A DNA stretch of 64,000 nt from Chitinophaga sp. (GTDB taxonomy: Bacteria > Bacteroidota > Bacteroidia > Chitinophagales > Chitinophagaceae), in contig NZ_JAGHZS010000002.1 in assembly GCF_017745275.1 (NCBI RefSeq), positions 731,859-795,858 of the forward strand, written 5' to 3'. Positions 34,901 through 43,796 of this stretch are shown in pieces (the first letter of the stretch is position 1; every line of letters begins with the position of its first letter). The position numbers and the translations under genes are program-made. The notes beneath the pieces were generated by a model that saw nothing but the letters and a program-made list of their open reading frames with translations, was not told where the DNA came from and did not search any database.

Positions 34901-35445
34901 CTGATGGCAAGCTGGATGCTGCAGACCGCACCATGATCGGCAATCCATGGCCTGATTTTGTGTATGGCGTAAACATCGGCCTCAACTTCAAACGCTTCGA
35001 TCTGAGCATGTTCTGGCAGGGATCACAAGGCAATGATGTGATGAACATCCTGCGCTATGATACCGAAGCAGGTACCGGCTGGTACAATGCGCCCAAAGGC
35101 TTCCTCGACAAAGCCTGGAATGGTGCGGGATCTACCAACAAGTACTACAAAATTTCTTCTGTGGCAGCGTTGAACAACAGTGTGTCTGATTACTTCGTGG
35201 AAGATGGCTCCTACCTGCGCCTGAAAAATGTGCAGTTGGGATACAACTTCCCTGAGAAATGGCTGGAGCGTACCCGCATCCCACAGTTACGGATATACGT
35301 AGGCGCACAGAACCTGTTTACGTTCACCAAATACAGCGGCCTGGATCCGGAAATGGGCAGCGAAGATCCAAAGCTGATGGGCATCGACCAGGGATATTTC
35401 CCGCAGGCCCGCACTTTTATGATCGGGCTGAATGCCAGGTTTTAA
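31969..35445 (+). CDS. SusC/RagA-family TonB-linked outer-membrane transporter with STN domain, module 3
   Basis: 1158 residues. Long N-terminus then hydrophobic core [26 protein letters not shown]. STN about 48-115 ([30 protein letters not shown]), CarboxypepD-like about 125-200 ([36 protein letters not shown]), SusC signature [24 protein letters not shown], plug ([42 protein letters not shown]), barrel to GLNARF. Expected to import the substrate of the carbohydrate-oxidation genes downstream and to signal through its STN domain to the upstream FecR. Confidence 0.95.
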   Translation: [1158 protein letters not shown]

Positions 35446-35464
35446 TCATTAAACACTGCTACTC

Positions 35465-37066
35465 ATGAAAAAACTCGTATATACTTTACCGTTACTGGCG
35501 GTTTTACTGACCGTATCGTGTTCAAAAAACTACCTGAACCGCCCACCACTGGGCGTGCAAACGGACGATAACTTTTTTAAATCGCCCGGAGCCGGCATGA
35601 AAACCGTAGTTAACTGCTACCTGGGATTCTATGATTTCTGGGGCTACCAGGCTGCCATCGCGGAACTGGGCAACATGGCCACCGATGAAAGTGATAAAGG
35701 TGGCTCTGATAACAACGACCGCCCCTTTGTGCTGGACCTGGGCTATGGCAGAACGCTGTCGAATAATGAAACCCTTAATAATTTGTGGAAGGCCTGCTAT
35801 AATGGTATCGGCAACTGTAACGTAGCGTTGGAACGCCTGCCGGGTGCACCTTTGCTGGATGATAAAGGAAATCCGCTGGATGAAAATGTGAAGAAAAGAT
35901 ACCTCGCAGAAGTACGTTATCTCCGTGCTTATTATTATCTCGACCTGGTACGCATTTTCGGTGGCGTACCACTGCTCACCAAAACGCTGACCATAGACGA
36001 CCGTAATAAAATTGTGCGTGCTACTGCAACGGAAACCATGCAGTTCATCACCAGTGAGCTGGAAGCAATAACAGCAGATGCAGCACTGCCATCCCGCAAA
36101 GATATGCCCGATGCAGAATTGGGCCGTGCCACCAAAGAAGCGGCGTGGGCATTGCAGGCCAGGGCTTATCTCTTCTTCGCGGAAGATGATAAGTCGCTGT
36201 ACGCCAAAGCGAGGGATGCCGCTAAAAAGGTAGTCGATTCCAAAGCATTTAGCCTGGAACCACAGTACCAGCAATTGTTTTTGAAAGATGGATACAAAAG
36301 CAGGGAATCTGTTTTCCCGATTATCTTCGGAGATGATCCTGCCGCCTTTATCTATGGCTCTACACAGCCTATCTATTGCTCACCACGCAGTGCCGGTGGC
36401 TGGGGTTTTGATTGCCCTACACAGTCGCTCGTAGACGCATTTGAACCCGGCGATCCCCGTGCCCTCTTCACCATCCTGGACCAGGGCGATGTATTTCCCA
36501 CAGCCGGCGGTAAAGAGGTGCTCGACTTCTCCAACTATCCCAATACCGGCCATCATAACCGCAAAGTGTTTCTGCCGCAAAACCGCCGTGGACAAGGTTG
36601 GGGCAATGATGCCTGGACCATGTACCTGATCCGCTACGCCGACGTATTGCTGATGTATGCGGAGGCAGAGCTGGAAAGTGGTGGCAATAAACAAATAGTG
36701 GCAGATAATATCAACCTGGTAAGAAGCCGCGCCGCCACTTCTTCTCATACCGATGTAGAAGCTACTTCCCGCGTGCGCGTTATTCCTGCTACGCCGTTGC
36801 CTCCTGTTACGGCCGCCAGCGATCTCCGTGCTGCTGTACGCCATGAGCGCCGCGTGGAACTGGGGGGAGAATATGGCCGCCTGTTCGACCTGCTGCGTTG
36901 GAACACCTACGTGTCTACCATGAAAGATTTTTCTGCCAAACCGTATTCCAATGGCAAAGGCAACAGCTTCAAAGCGCCTGCCAGCGGCAATAAATACCTG
37001 TTCCCAATCCCTCAGTTGGAAATAGACCGGAGCGGTGGATCTATCAAACAAAACCCTGGTTATTGA
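35465..37066 (+). CDS. SusD/RagB-family surface lipoprotein, module 3
   Basis: 533 residues; lipobox cysteine at residue 19 (LLTVSC). RagB/SusD motifs are clear: PPLGVQTDDNFFKSPGAGMKTVVNCYLGFYDFW, YLAEVRYLRAYYYLDLVRIFGGVPLLTKTL, and C-terminal RYADVLLMYAEAELESGGNKQIVADNINLVRSRA .. RHERRVELGGEYGRLFDLLRWNTY. It starts 20 bases after SusC. A strong GC hairpin lies in the short gap before the next gene. Confidence 0.95.
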   Translation: MKKLVYTLPLLAVLLTVSCSKNYLNRPPLGVQTDDNFFKSPGAGMKTVVNCYLGFYDFWGYQAAIAELGNMATDESDKGGSDNNDRPFVLDLGYGRTLSNNETLNNLWKACYNGIGNCNVALERLPGAPLLDDKGNPLDENVKKRYLAEVRYLRAYYYLDLVRIFGGVPLLTKTLTIDDRNKIVRATATETMQFITSELEAITADAALPSRKDMPDAELGRATKEAAWALQARAYLFFAEDDKSLYAKARDAAKKVVDSKAFSLEPQYQQLFLKDGYKSRESVFPIIFGDDPAAFIYGSTQPIYCSPRSAGGWGFDCPTQSLVDAFEPGDPRALFTILDQGDVFPTAGGKEVLDFSNYPNTGHHNRKVFLPQNRRGQGWGNDAWTMYLIRYADVLLMYAEAELESGGNKQIVADNINLVRSRAATSSHTDVEATSRVRVIPATPLPPVTAASDLRAAVRHERRVELGGEYGRLFDLLRWNTYVSTMKDFSAKPYSNGKGNSFKAPASGNKYLFPIPQLEIDRSGGSIKQNPGY

Positions 37067-37078
37067 TTCTATGATACG

Positions 37079-37106
37079 GGGCCGGCTATACGTTTTTAGC
37101 CGGCCC
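37079..37106 (+). terminator. Strong GC hairpin after module 3 susD
   Basis: GGGCCGGCTA (37079-37088) pairs perfectly with TAGCCGGCCC (37097-37106) around an 8-base loop. No T tail follows. It lies between susD and the sugar dehydrogenase gene, so it is probably a partial terminator or an mRNA 3'-end stabiliser that favours susCD over the genes below. Confidence 0.6.
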
Positions 37107-37124
37107 TGCATATGACTACGCGCT

Positions 37125-40100
37125 ATGAAGAAACTTTGTCTGTTATTGCTGCTGGCAGGACTATTTGCCTGTGGCGGAAAACGAACTGTTACCCGGATTT
37201 TATGCTTCGCCACCAACCACGAAAGCCCCTGGGTAAAACAACTGCAGGCTACCGCAGGTAAAGAAGGCTGGCAGCTGGTACTTACCTCCGATACCCATTT
37301 ATTCCGGGAAGATTCCCTGGCCACCTTTAGTGCGGTATGCTTACCTTTTTCATTGACCGACAGCCTGAACTTCCGCACCGTGCCCGCATTGAAACGCTAT
37401 GCGGAATCCGGCGGCGGAGGCATCCTGGCGATTAAGGATACAGGCTATCAGCGTAAAGACTGGCCCTGGCTGCATGAGTGGCTGGACCAACCCGTTGGGA
37501 ACGAATTAGTGCAGGACGGCGGCAGGTTATATATTGTTTCTCCGGCAGTAGCAGCCAATGATCTGCGTACCGCACTACAATACCTGGTTGGCAACAACAC
37601 GCCACCGGATTATAAATCCACTATCACCCTGTTGCCACCGGATACTAACCGTTATACCTATACGGTGTTGGATCATGGCCTGGATGAACCCATGGAAATG
37701 TGTATCCTGCCGGATGGAAACGTGCTCTTCATAGAGCGCAAAGGCGCCGTGAAAATGTACGATGCCCGCTTGCATCAAACCAAAACCATCGGGCACTTTG
37801 ATGTGTTCAGCGGCATTGAAGACGGCCTGCTGGGCGTAGCGCTGGATCCCGGTTTTACTACCAACCACTACATCTATTTCTATTATGCACCCGCCGGTGA
37901 AAAATGGTATAACAACCTGGTGCGATTGGAGCTGCACGGTGATACCCTCAACAAAGCAACTCAAAAGGTAGTGATGGAAGTACCCACGCAACGCCGCTAC
38001 TGCTGCCACTCTGCGGGCTACCTGGCCTTTGGCCCCGGTGGATTGCTATACCTCTCTATCGGTGATAATACCAACGCAGAAGAAACGGAAGGTTACACTC
38101 CGGTAGATGAAAGACCAGGAAGACATCTTTCTGATGATCAGGCCAGTGCCGCCAACAGCAATGATTTGAGAGGAAAGATACTCCGCATCAAACCGGAACC
38201 GGATGGCAGTTATTCCATCCCCGATGGTAACCTGTTTCCCAAAGACGGCTCCAAAGGCCGCCCGGAAATATACGTGATGGGGTGCCGTAATCCTTACCGC
38301 TTCCACGTAGACATGAAAAATGCTTTTGTATATTGGGGCGACATCGGGCCGGATACTAAAGTCCCTTCCCCGGAGGGAAGCACCGTCAGCTTCGATGAAA
38401 TTAACCAGGCACGGAAACCAGGCTTTTTTGGCTGGCCCTATTTTAACGGCAATAACCAGCCATATCCACTCTGGGATTATGCCGGTAAAAAAGAGCGACC
38501 AGTAAAAGATCCGCTGCACCCACTCAACGAATCTCCTAACAATACCGGCATACGCGAGCTGCCACCGGCGCAACCTGCTATGATCTGGTATGGTGATGCG
38601 GCCTCGCCGGTGTTCCCCATGGTAGGCAAAGGAGGAGAATCTGCAATGGCTGGTCCCGTTTTTTACAGCGATCGTTATAAAAACGCCCCGTATAAATTAT
38701 CTGACTACTATAATGGCAAACTGTTTATCTACGATTGGGTACGGCACTGGATCATGGCTGTGACCATGGACTCCGCAGGCAATTACCTGCGCATGGAGCC
38801 CTTCCTGGAACATATTCCTTTCGCGGCGCCCGTAGATATGCAGATCGCACCCGACGGCAGTATTTTTATGCTGGAATACGGCACCAACTGGTTTGCTAAA
38901 AACTCCGATGCCAAACTGGTACAGATCACCTACGCAGAAGGTAACCGCAAACCGGTAGCCGCCGTGAAAAGCAGCCAGTTGTATGGTGCAGCACCGCTAA
39001 CAGTGCATTTGTCGGCCGCCGGCTCGCTCGACTACGACAAAGGTGACCAGCTCCGCTACACCTGGAACCTGGAAGGAACGCAACAGGAAGGCGTGGAAAT
39101 CAACCATACTTTTCAGCAACCCGGTGTTTATAAAGTAAACCTAACGGTAACGGATAATCGTGGTGGCGCAGGTACAGCGGCGATAGACATCAAAGTAGGG
39201 AATACCCCACCCACCGTGCAAATTCAAACAAATGCCAACCGAGGATTTTACTGGGATAACGCCTTGCTGGATTACCATGTAATGGTGAAAGATCCGGAAG
39301 ATGGCGTAATAGATACCAGCAAAGTGCAGGTGTCTTTCGACTATATGCCCGTAGGAAAAGATCTGGCACTGGTGCTGGGCAAAGGTGGCGCGGCCACCCA
39401 CCTGGAACATCCCCGCGGACATGATTTATTCTGGTCGCTCGACTGTAAAGCCTGTCACGCAGAAAAGACCGCCTCTGTTGGTCCCAGCCTGATGGACGTA
39501 GCGCACAAGTATGCTGCAAACGAAACCAACATCACAAAGCTGGCCGCCAAAGTAATTGCCGGCGGTAGTGGCAATTGGGGCAACCGTACCATGTCGTCAC
39601 ATCCGGATATGTCTACCGCCGATGCGAGAGAAATTGTGCAGTACATTTTATCGCTCGCCAATACCAGTGCATCGCTGCCCTTGCAGGGGCAGCAGCCGCT
39701 GAGTAAGCATGCCGGCAAAGGCCATGAGGGAGCTTATTTGCTCATGGCCACGTATACCGACAAGGGCGCTAATAAAATAGAACCGATTACCAGCAGGGAT
39801 TATATCTTGTTAAGAGATCCCCTGGTGCAGATAGAAGACTTTGACGAAGGCAATGTATTTATCAGCACCGTTACCACGCTGGCCGTGAGTTATGGCTATG
39901 TAGCACATAATAACTTCATCCGGTTTAAACAATTATACCTCGATGAAGTGTTAAGTCTGCAGTTCAACATCCAGGAGCAGGGTATAGGAGGCATCATCGA
40001 AGTACATCTCGATAAGCCCGACGGCCCGGTGGTGAGCAAAGCCACGGTAGCAGCAGGGAAAGCGCCGGATGCCAAAAGCGGATGGAAGGTGATCACTGCG

Positions 40101-40214
40101 CCGTTCCAACCGGTAAAAGGACAACACGACCTGTATCTTGTATTTAAAAGCAATGATGGACAGCCCGGTCACCTGTTTAACATCGATTGGTGGTATTTAT
40201 CAAATCGAAATTAA
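37125..40214 (+). CDS. Multidomain lipoprotein: ThuA-like remnant, PQQ-type sugar dehydrogenase, PKD, cytochrome c, CBM6-like
   Basis: 1029 residues; lipobox cysteine at 16 (LAGLFAC). Residues about 22-155 are a reduced ThuA-like Rossmann fold (ILCFATNHESPWV). About 180-605 is a glucose/sorbosone dehydrogenase six-bladed propeller (GLDEPMEMCILPDGNVLFIERKGAV, GIEDGLLGVALDPGF, VMGCRNPYRFHVD, MQIAPDGSIFMLEYG), a fold that binds PQQ. About 610-695 is a PKD domain. A class I cytochrome c domain has Cys774-X-X-Cys777-His778 with a later MSSHP Met. A CBM6-like beta domain ends the protein (about 890-1029). It would oxidise a sugar in the periplasm or at the surface and pass electrons to its own haem. 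The same fusion type is known in Bacteroidota; the true substrate is unknown. It is followed by a permease gene 3 bases later. Confidence 0.9.
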   Translation: MKKLCLLLLLAGLFACGGKRTVTRILCFATNHESPWVKQLQATAGKEGWQLVLTSDTHLFREDSLATFSAVCLPFSLTDSLNFRTVPALKRYAESGGGGILAIKDTGYQRKDWPWLHEWLDQPVGNELVQDGGRLYIVSPAVAANDLRTALQYLVGNNTPPDYKSTITLLPPDTNRYTYTVLDHGLDEPMEMCILPDGNVLFIERKGAVKMYDARLHQTKTIGHFDVFSGIEDGLLGVALDPGFTTNHYIYFYYAPAGEKWYNNLVRLELHGDTLNKATQKVVMEVPTQRRYCCHSAGYLAFGPGGLLYLSIGDNTNAEETEGYTPVDERPGRHLSDDQASAANSNDLRGKILRIKPEPDGSYSIPDGNLFPKDGSKGRPEIYVMGCRNPYRFHVDMKNAFVYWGDIGPDTKVPSPEGSTVSFDEINQARKPGFFGWPYFNGNNQPYPLWDYAGKKERPVKDPLHPLNESPNNTGIRELPPAQPAMIWYGDAASPVFPMVGKGGESAMAGPVFYSDRYKNAPYKLSDYYNGKLFIYDWVRHWIMAVTMDSAGNYLRMEPFLEHIPFAAPVDMQIAPDGSIFMLEYGTNWFAKNSDAKLVQITYAEGNRKPVAAVKSSQLYGAAPLTVHLSAAGSLDYDKGDQLRYTWNLEGTQQEGVEINHTFQQPGVYKVNLTVTDNRGGAGTAAIDIKVGNTPPTVQIQTNANRGFYWDNALLDYHVMVKDPEDGVIDTSKVQVSFDYMPVGKDLALVLGKGGAATHLEHPRGHDLFWSLDCKACHAEKTASVGPSLMDVAHKYAANETNITKLAAKVIAGGSGNWGNRTMSSHPDMSTADAREIVQYILSLANTSASLPLQGQQPLSKHAGKGHEGAYLLMATYTDKGANKIEPITSRDYILLRDPLVQIEDFDEGNVFISTVTTLAVSYGYVAHNNFIRFKQLYLDEVLSLQFNIQEQGIGGIIEVHLDKPDGPVVSKATVAAGKAPDAKSGWKVITAPFQPVKGQHDLYLVFKSNDGQPGHLFNIDWWYLSNRN

Positions 40215-40217
40215 TGT

Positions 40218-41414
40218 ATGCCAGTATCTGTTCGTATTCGTTTATCCGTATTGATGTTCCTGCAATACTTTACCTGGGGCGCCTGGTATGTAACTATGGG
40301 TACTTACCTGATGACCACGCTAAAAACGGATGCCGTGGAGATGGGAGCAGCTTATGCTAATCTTTCCATTGCGGCCATTATATCACCGTTTTTTATAGGG
40401 CTGGTAGCCGATCGTTTTTTTGCTGCGCAGCGGGTACTCGCGGTACTGCATCTAACGGGGGCGGCTATACTCACCTGGATCAGTTATGTGCCGGATTTCA
40501 GCAGCTTCTGGTGGCTCATCTTGTTATATACCTTGTTGTACATGCCTACCATGTCGCTAGCCAATGCCGTATCCTTCCGGCAGATGACGGATACAGAACG
40601 ACAATTCCCCACCGTGCGGGTATTCGGCACCGCAGGATGGATTATTGCCGGCTTATTGATCGGTTTCATGGGCCTGGAAGCCACGGCGGCGCCCTTCCGG
40701 ATAGCTGCTGCCAGCTCTTTGCTGCTGGGTGGATATAGCCTCTTTTTGCCGCATACTCCGCCTGCACGGACGCCGGTGAAGCTATCGGATATACTTGGAC
40801 TGGATGCGTTGGTCCTGTTTAAGCAGCGTAATTACGTGGTGTTCTTTATCACCGCCATTACTATTTGTATTCCGCTGGCATTTTATTACAGCCTGGCTAA
40901 CCCTTTTCTCAACGCCATCGGCGTAGAAAATGCTGCCGGCAAAATGACGCTGGGACAGGTGTTCGAGTCAGTTTTCTTATTGGCCATGCCCTTCCTGTTC
41001 AGGAAGCTGGGCGTGAAGAAAATGTTGTTGCTGGGCATGAGCTGCTGGATATTGCGCTATGTTTTCTTCGCCTACGGCGACAACCATGCACAGGTTTGGA
41101 TGTTGTATGCCGGTGTCCTGTTACACGGGGCTTGTTATGATTTCTTTTTTGTTACCGGGCAGATATATACCGATCAGCGCGCGGATGTTACCGTCAGGAG
41201 CGCGGCGCAGGGCCTCATTACATTTGCTACCTATGGCATTGGGATGCTGATAGGTTCTTATGTATCGGGATTTGTCGCCTCACACAACAGTACTACCGTG
41301 GGTAACGTATTGCAATATGACTGGCGTCACATCTGGTTGGCGCCCGCCGCCCTCAGTGGGGTGGTGATGGTATGTTTCTTTTTTTTATTCAAAGATCACA
41401 CACGTAAATCTTAA
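40218..41414 (+). CDS. MFS permease, NupG/xanthosine-type nucleoside:H+ symporter family
   Basis: 398 residues, about 12 membrane helices. MPVSVRIRLSVLMFLQYFTWGAWYVTMGTYLM, SPFFIGLVADRFFAAQRVLAVLHLTGA and FGTAGWIIAGLLIGF are typical of the nucleoside:H+ symporter family of the major facilitators. In Bacteroidota carbohydrate loci such permeases often sit beside Gfo/Idh/MocA enzymes and probably carry a sugar or oxidised sugar rather than a nucleoside; that is inference from context. It starts 3 bases after the sugar dehydrogenase and 9 bases before the next gene, so it is translated from the same message. Confidence 0.88.
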   Translation: MPVSVRIRLSVLMFLQYFTWGAWYVTMGTYLMTTLKTDAVEMGAAYANLSIAAIISPFFIGLVADRFFAAQRVLAVLHLTGAAILTWISYVPDFSSFWWLILLYTLLYMPTMSLANAVSFRQMTDTERQFPTVRVFGTAGWIIAGLLIGFMGLEATAAPFRIAAASSLLLGGYSLFLPHTPPARTPVKLSDILGLDALVLFKQRNYVVFFITAITICIPLAFYYSLANPFLNAIGVENAAGKMTLGQVFESVFLLAMPFLFRKLGVKKMLLLGMSCWILRYVFFAYGDNHAQVWMLYAGVLLHGACYDFFFVTGQIYTDQRADVTVRSAAQGLITFATYGIGMLIGSYVSGFVASHNSTTVGNVLQYDWRHIWLAPAALSGVVMVCFFFLFKDHTRKS

Positions 41415-41423
41415 AATATTTTT

Positions 41424-42617
41424 ATGGGAAGAAAAATTGCCATGCTGGGAGCGGGTTTCATTGGCCGCTTCTATGCCGATTCCATACAGGGACAAAGAAG
41501 TAAAGATAAAATTATAAGTATCTATTCCCGCAAAGCGGAAAGTGTGGCAAAGTTTGCCATCGATTATAACGTAGCACATACCACTACCGTAATGGAAGAA
41601 GCCATTCAACATCCGGACGTAGACGTAGTATGTATTGCCTTGCCCAATAATCTCCATGAAGTAGCCGTGGACCTGTGCTGCAAACATAAAAAGGCGGTCA
41701 TCTGTACCAAGCCACTGGGGCGTAATGCAGAAGAAGCGAAGCGAATGTTGCTGGCTGTGGAAGCCGCCGGTATTTTCCATGCTTATATGGAAGACCTGGT
41801 GTATACCCCGAAATTTTCCAGGGCGCTTGAAAGCGTACAGGCGGGGGCGTTAGGACGTGTGTTGTGGGCCAAATCCCGGGAAACCCATCCCGGTCCGCAC
41901 AGTGATTGGTTCTGGGACAAAGAACAGGCCGGCGGCGGATGTATGCTGGACCTGGGTTGTCATTGTGTAGAGATTGCCCGCAGCTTCATCGGCAAAGACA
42001 TTAAGCCCGTAGAAGTGATGTGCTGGGCCGATACACAGGTGAAACCCATTGAGGCAGAAGACCATGCCATTGCACTTGTGAAGTATGAAAATGGTGCCAT
42101 CGGGCAGTTTGAAGTCAGCTGGACTTTCCGCGGAGGCCTGGACCTACGCGATGAGGTAATGGGTACCGAAGGAACAATCTGGCTGAATAGCTTCCTGCGC
42201 ACCGGTTTTGATATGTTTACCACCGGCAGGGGCGGCGACTATATCGCTGAAAAAGCCGAGAGCAACAGCGGTTGGCTATTCCCGGTGGGCGACGAACTCA
42301 ATGAGTTGGGCTACAACCATATGTTTGCGGATATGTTCAACGCCATCGAAGAAAAGAGAGCGCCCCGCGAAACATTTTACGATGGATATGTGGTGAATGC
42401 CATTCTCGACGCCGCTTACCGCAGCGCCGCCAGCAAGCAGTGGGAGCCGGTACAGCTGGATATCTGGCGTGGACAAACCGGTTTAACCAAACCGGTTACC
42501 CTGGTACCTTATGATGAGCAACATTATTTGATTAAGGAAGAAGTCACCCATTTTGGCAGTACCAAGTTGATCCTGAAAGAAAAACAAAGCGGTAACATCA
42601 TCGAAATCGTGAAATAA
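41424..42617 (+). CDS. Gfo/Idh/MocA-family NAD(P)-dependent oxidoreductase, cytosolic
   Basis: 397 residues. N-terminal Rossmann domain about 1-125 ([52 protein letters not shown], with CTKP in the place of the usual EKP motif). C-terminal GFO/IDH domain about 130-370 with a [29 protein letters not shown] segment holding the conserved Asp and His of the catalytic site. No signal peptide. The family oxidises or reduces sugars and cyclitols at a hydroxyl carbon, sometimes starting keto-sugar glycoside cleavage. It is the third gene of the dehydrogenase-permease run and the first NAD(P)-linked step in it. Confidence 0.92.
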   Translation: MGRKIAMLGAGFIGRFYADSIQGQRSKDKIISIYSRKAESVAKFAIDYNVAHTTTVMEEAIQHPDVDVVCIALPNNLHEVAVDLCCKHKKAVICTKPLGRNAEEAKRMLLAVEAAGIFHAYMEDLVYTPKFSRALESVQAGALGRVLWAKSRETHPGPHSDWFWDKEQAGGGCMLDLGCHCVEIARSFIGKDIKPVEVMCWADTQVKPIEAEDHAIALVKYENGAIGQFEVSWTFRGGLDLRDEVMGTEGTIWLNSFLRTGFDMFTTGRGGDYIAEKAESNSGWLFPVGDELNELGYNHMFADMFNAIEEKRAPRETFYDGYVVNAILDAAYRSAASKQWEPVQLDIWRGQTGLTKPVTLVPYDEQHYLIKEEVTHFGSTKLILKEKQSGNIIEIVK

Positions 42618-42627
42618 AAAATCATAC

Positions 42628-43635
42628 ATGAACACATCTTCTTATAACCGGCGTCGCTTCATCCGCGATGCCGCCATGACGGGTATTGGCCTGGGGCTCC
42701 TGGCACCGGCCGGCAAACTGCTCGCAGCTACACCCGCTGCAGATGGGCGCCGCGTGGGAATCATCGGATTGGATACTTCGCATAGCGTGGAGTTTACAAA
42801 AATGTTGAACGCCGTCAACCCTGATCCGGCCTTCGGCGGATACCATGTTACCGTGGCCTATGCGCAAGGCAGCAAAGACATTGCGTCCAGCCTGGAAATG
42901 GTGCCCGGTAACCTGAAGCAGGTGAAAGAACTGGGCGTAGAAGTGGTGGACAGCATTGCCGTCTTATTAAAAAAATGCGATGTAGTATTACTCGAATCCA
43001 ATGATGGACGCGTACACCTGGAACAGGTATTGCCCGTATTTAAAGCCGGCAAACGGGTATTCATCGATAAGCCCATTGCGGCCTCCCTGGCGGATACCCA
43101 GGCTATTTTTAAAGCAGCAGCACAGTATAAAGTACCGGTATTCTCTTCTTCCGCCCTTCGTTTTATAGAAAGTATCCGGCAGGTGAAGGAAGGTAGCATT
43201 GGTAAAGTAACAGGCGCAGATATTTATACGCCTTCGCCCACTGAAAAAACACATCCGGACCTCTTCTGGTACGGTATTCACGGGGTAGAAATGTTATATG
43301 CCCTGATGGGAACCGGTTGTCAGCGCCTTACCCGCACTACCGAAGCGGATATGGATCATATCACGGCCGTTTGGAACGATGGGCGCATTGGTACGCTGAG
43401 GGGCGTAAAGAAAGGCCCCTATGGCTTCGGCGGACACGCCTTTGGTGAAAAAGCGATTGCACCTGTCGGCGACTTCAACTCTTACCACCCGCTGATGCTG
43501 CAGATCACCGCTTTTTTCCAGAGCGGTATCCCACCTGTGCCTCCGGAAGAAACAATGGAAATGACGGCCTTCATGGAAGCAGCAGATGATTCCAGGCGTA
43601 AAAATGGCGCCACCGTGGAGTTGCGGAAAGCATAA
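42628..43635 (+). CDS. Gfo/Idh/MocA-family oxidoreductase with twin-arginine signal
   Basis: 335 residues. A Tat signal peptide opens it (NRRRFIRDAAMTGIGLGLLAPAGKLLAA), predicting export of a folded cofactor-bound enzyme to the periplasm, as known for several Bacteroidota members. Rossmann core RVGIIGLDTSHSVEFTKMLNAV, VLLESNDGRVHLEQVLPVFKAGKRVFIDKPIAAS (the conserved Lys of the DKP motif), then a shortened C-terminal domain. It starts 10 bases after the cytosolic paralogue, so both work in the same pathway on either side of the membrane. The last codons and stop touch the left tip of a long inverted repeat. Confidence 0.9.
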   Translation: MNTSSYNRRRFIRDAAMTGIGLGLLAPAGKLLAATPAADGRRVGIIGLDTSHSVEFTKMLNAVNPDPAFGGYHVTVAYAQGSKDIASSLEMVPGNLKQVKELGVEVVDSIAVLLKKCDVVLLESNDGRVHLEQVLPVFKAGKRVFIDKPIAASLADTQAIFKAAAQYKVPVFSSSALRFIESIRQVKEGSIGKVTGADIYTPSPTEKTHPDLFWYGIHGVEMLYALMGTGCQRLTRTTEADMDHITAVWNDGRIGTLRGVKKGPYGFGGHAFGEKAIAPVGDFNSYHPLMLQITAFFQSGIPPVPPEETMEMTAFMEAADDSRRKNGATVELRKA

Positions 43636-43754
43636 AGCCGAAAGCAAAAAGCAAAAAGCTATTTTAGCGAATGATGGATAAGTAGAATTAATAATATACG
43701 ATTCAATCACTCGCTAAAATAGCTTTTTGCCTTTCGGCTTTATGCTTTCGGCTT
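43624..43754. repeat. Inverted-repeat element, full copy A
   Basis: The inner stem is perfect: 43651-43670 (GCAAAAAGCTATTTTAGCGA) with 43711-43730, and a 40-base loop. Outer arms of CGGAAAGCATAAAGCCGAAAG-type units match the right side (CTTTCGGCTTTATGCTTTCGG) except for a 6-7 base length difference on the left. It begins in the last codons of the Tat oxidoreductase and ends just before the promoter of the PhnA gene. It could fold as a terminator-like hairpin of over 35 bp. Confidence 0.85.
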
Positions 43755-43761
43755 ATAATAG

Positions 43762-43769
43762 TACCTTTG
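43762..43769 (+). promoter_or_regulatory. -7 promoter box for phnA-like gene
   Basis: TACCTTTG, a perfect match to TAnnTTTG, 27 bases before the ATG at 43797 and 7 bases after the end of repeat A. A TTTG -33 box is not evident at the expected distance, where repeat sequence lies. Confidence 0.5.
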
Positions 43770-43796
43770 TGCCCATTTTTTACAACAAGGGACATT

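Noticed and set aside
36380..37378. Open frame of 332 codons on the minus strand across susD and the start of the dehydrogenase
   Set aside because: It crosses two real plus-strand genes and the hairpin between them, and has no recognisable motif.
43624..43754. Repeated AAAGCAAAAAGC units considered as a CRISPR array or simple microsatellite
   Set aside because: Units are 6-7 bases, there are no spacers, and the two sides form one inverted repeat; no cas genes are present.
43767..43796. Earlier ATG for the PhnA/YjdM gene
   Set aside because: It falls on the end of a perfect -7 promoter box and adds residues absent from the family.
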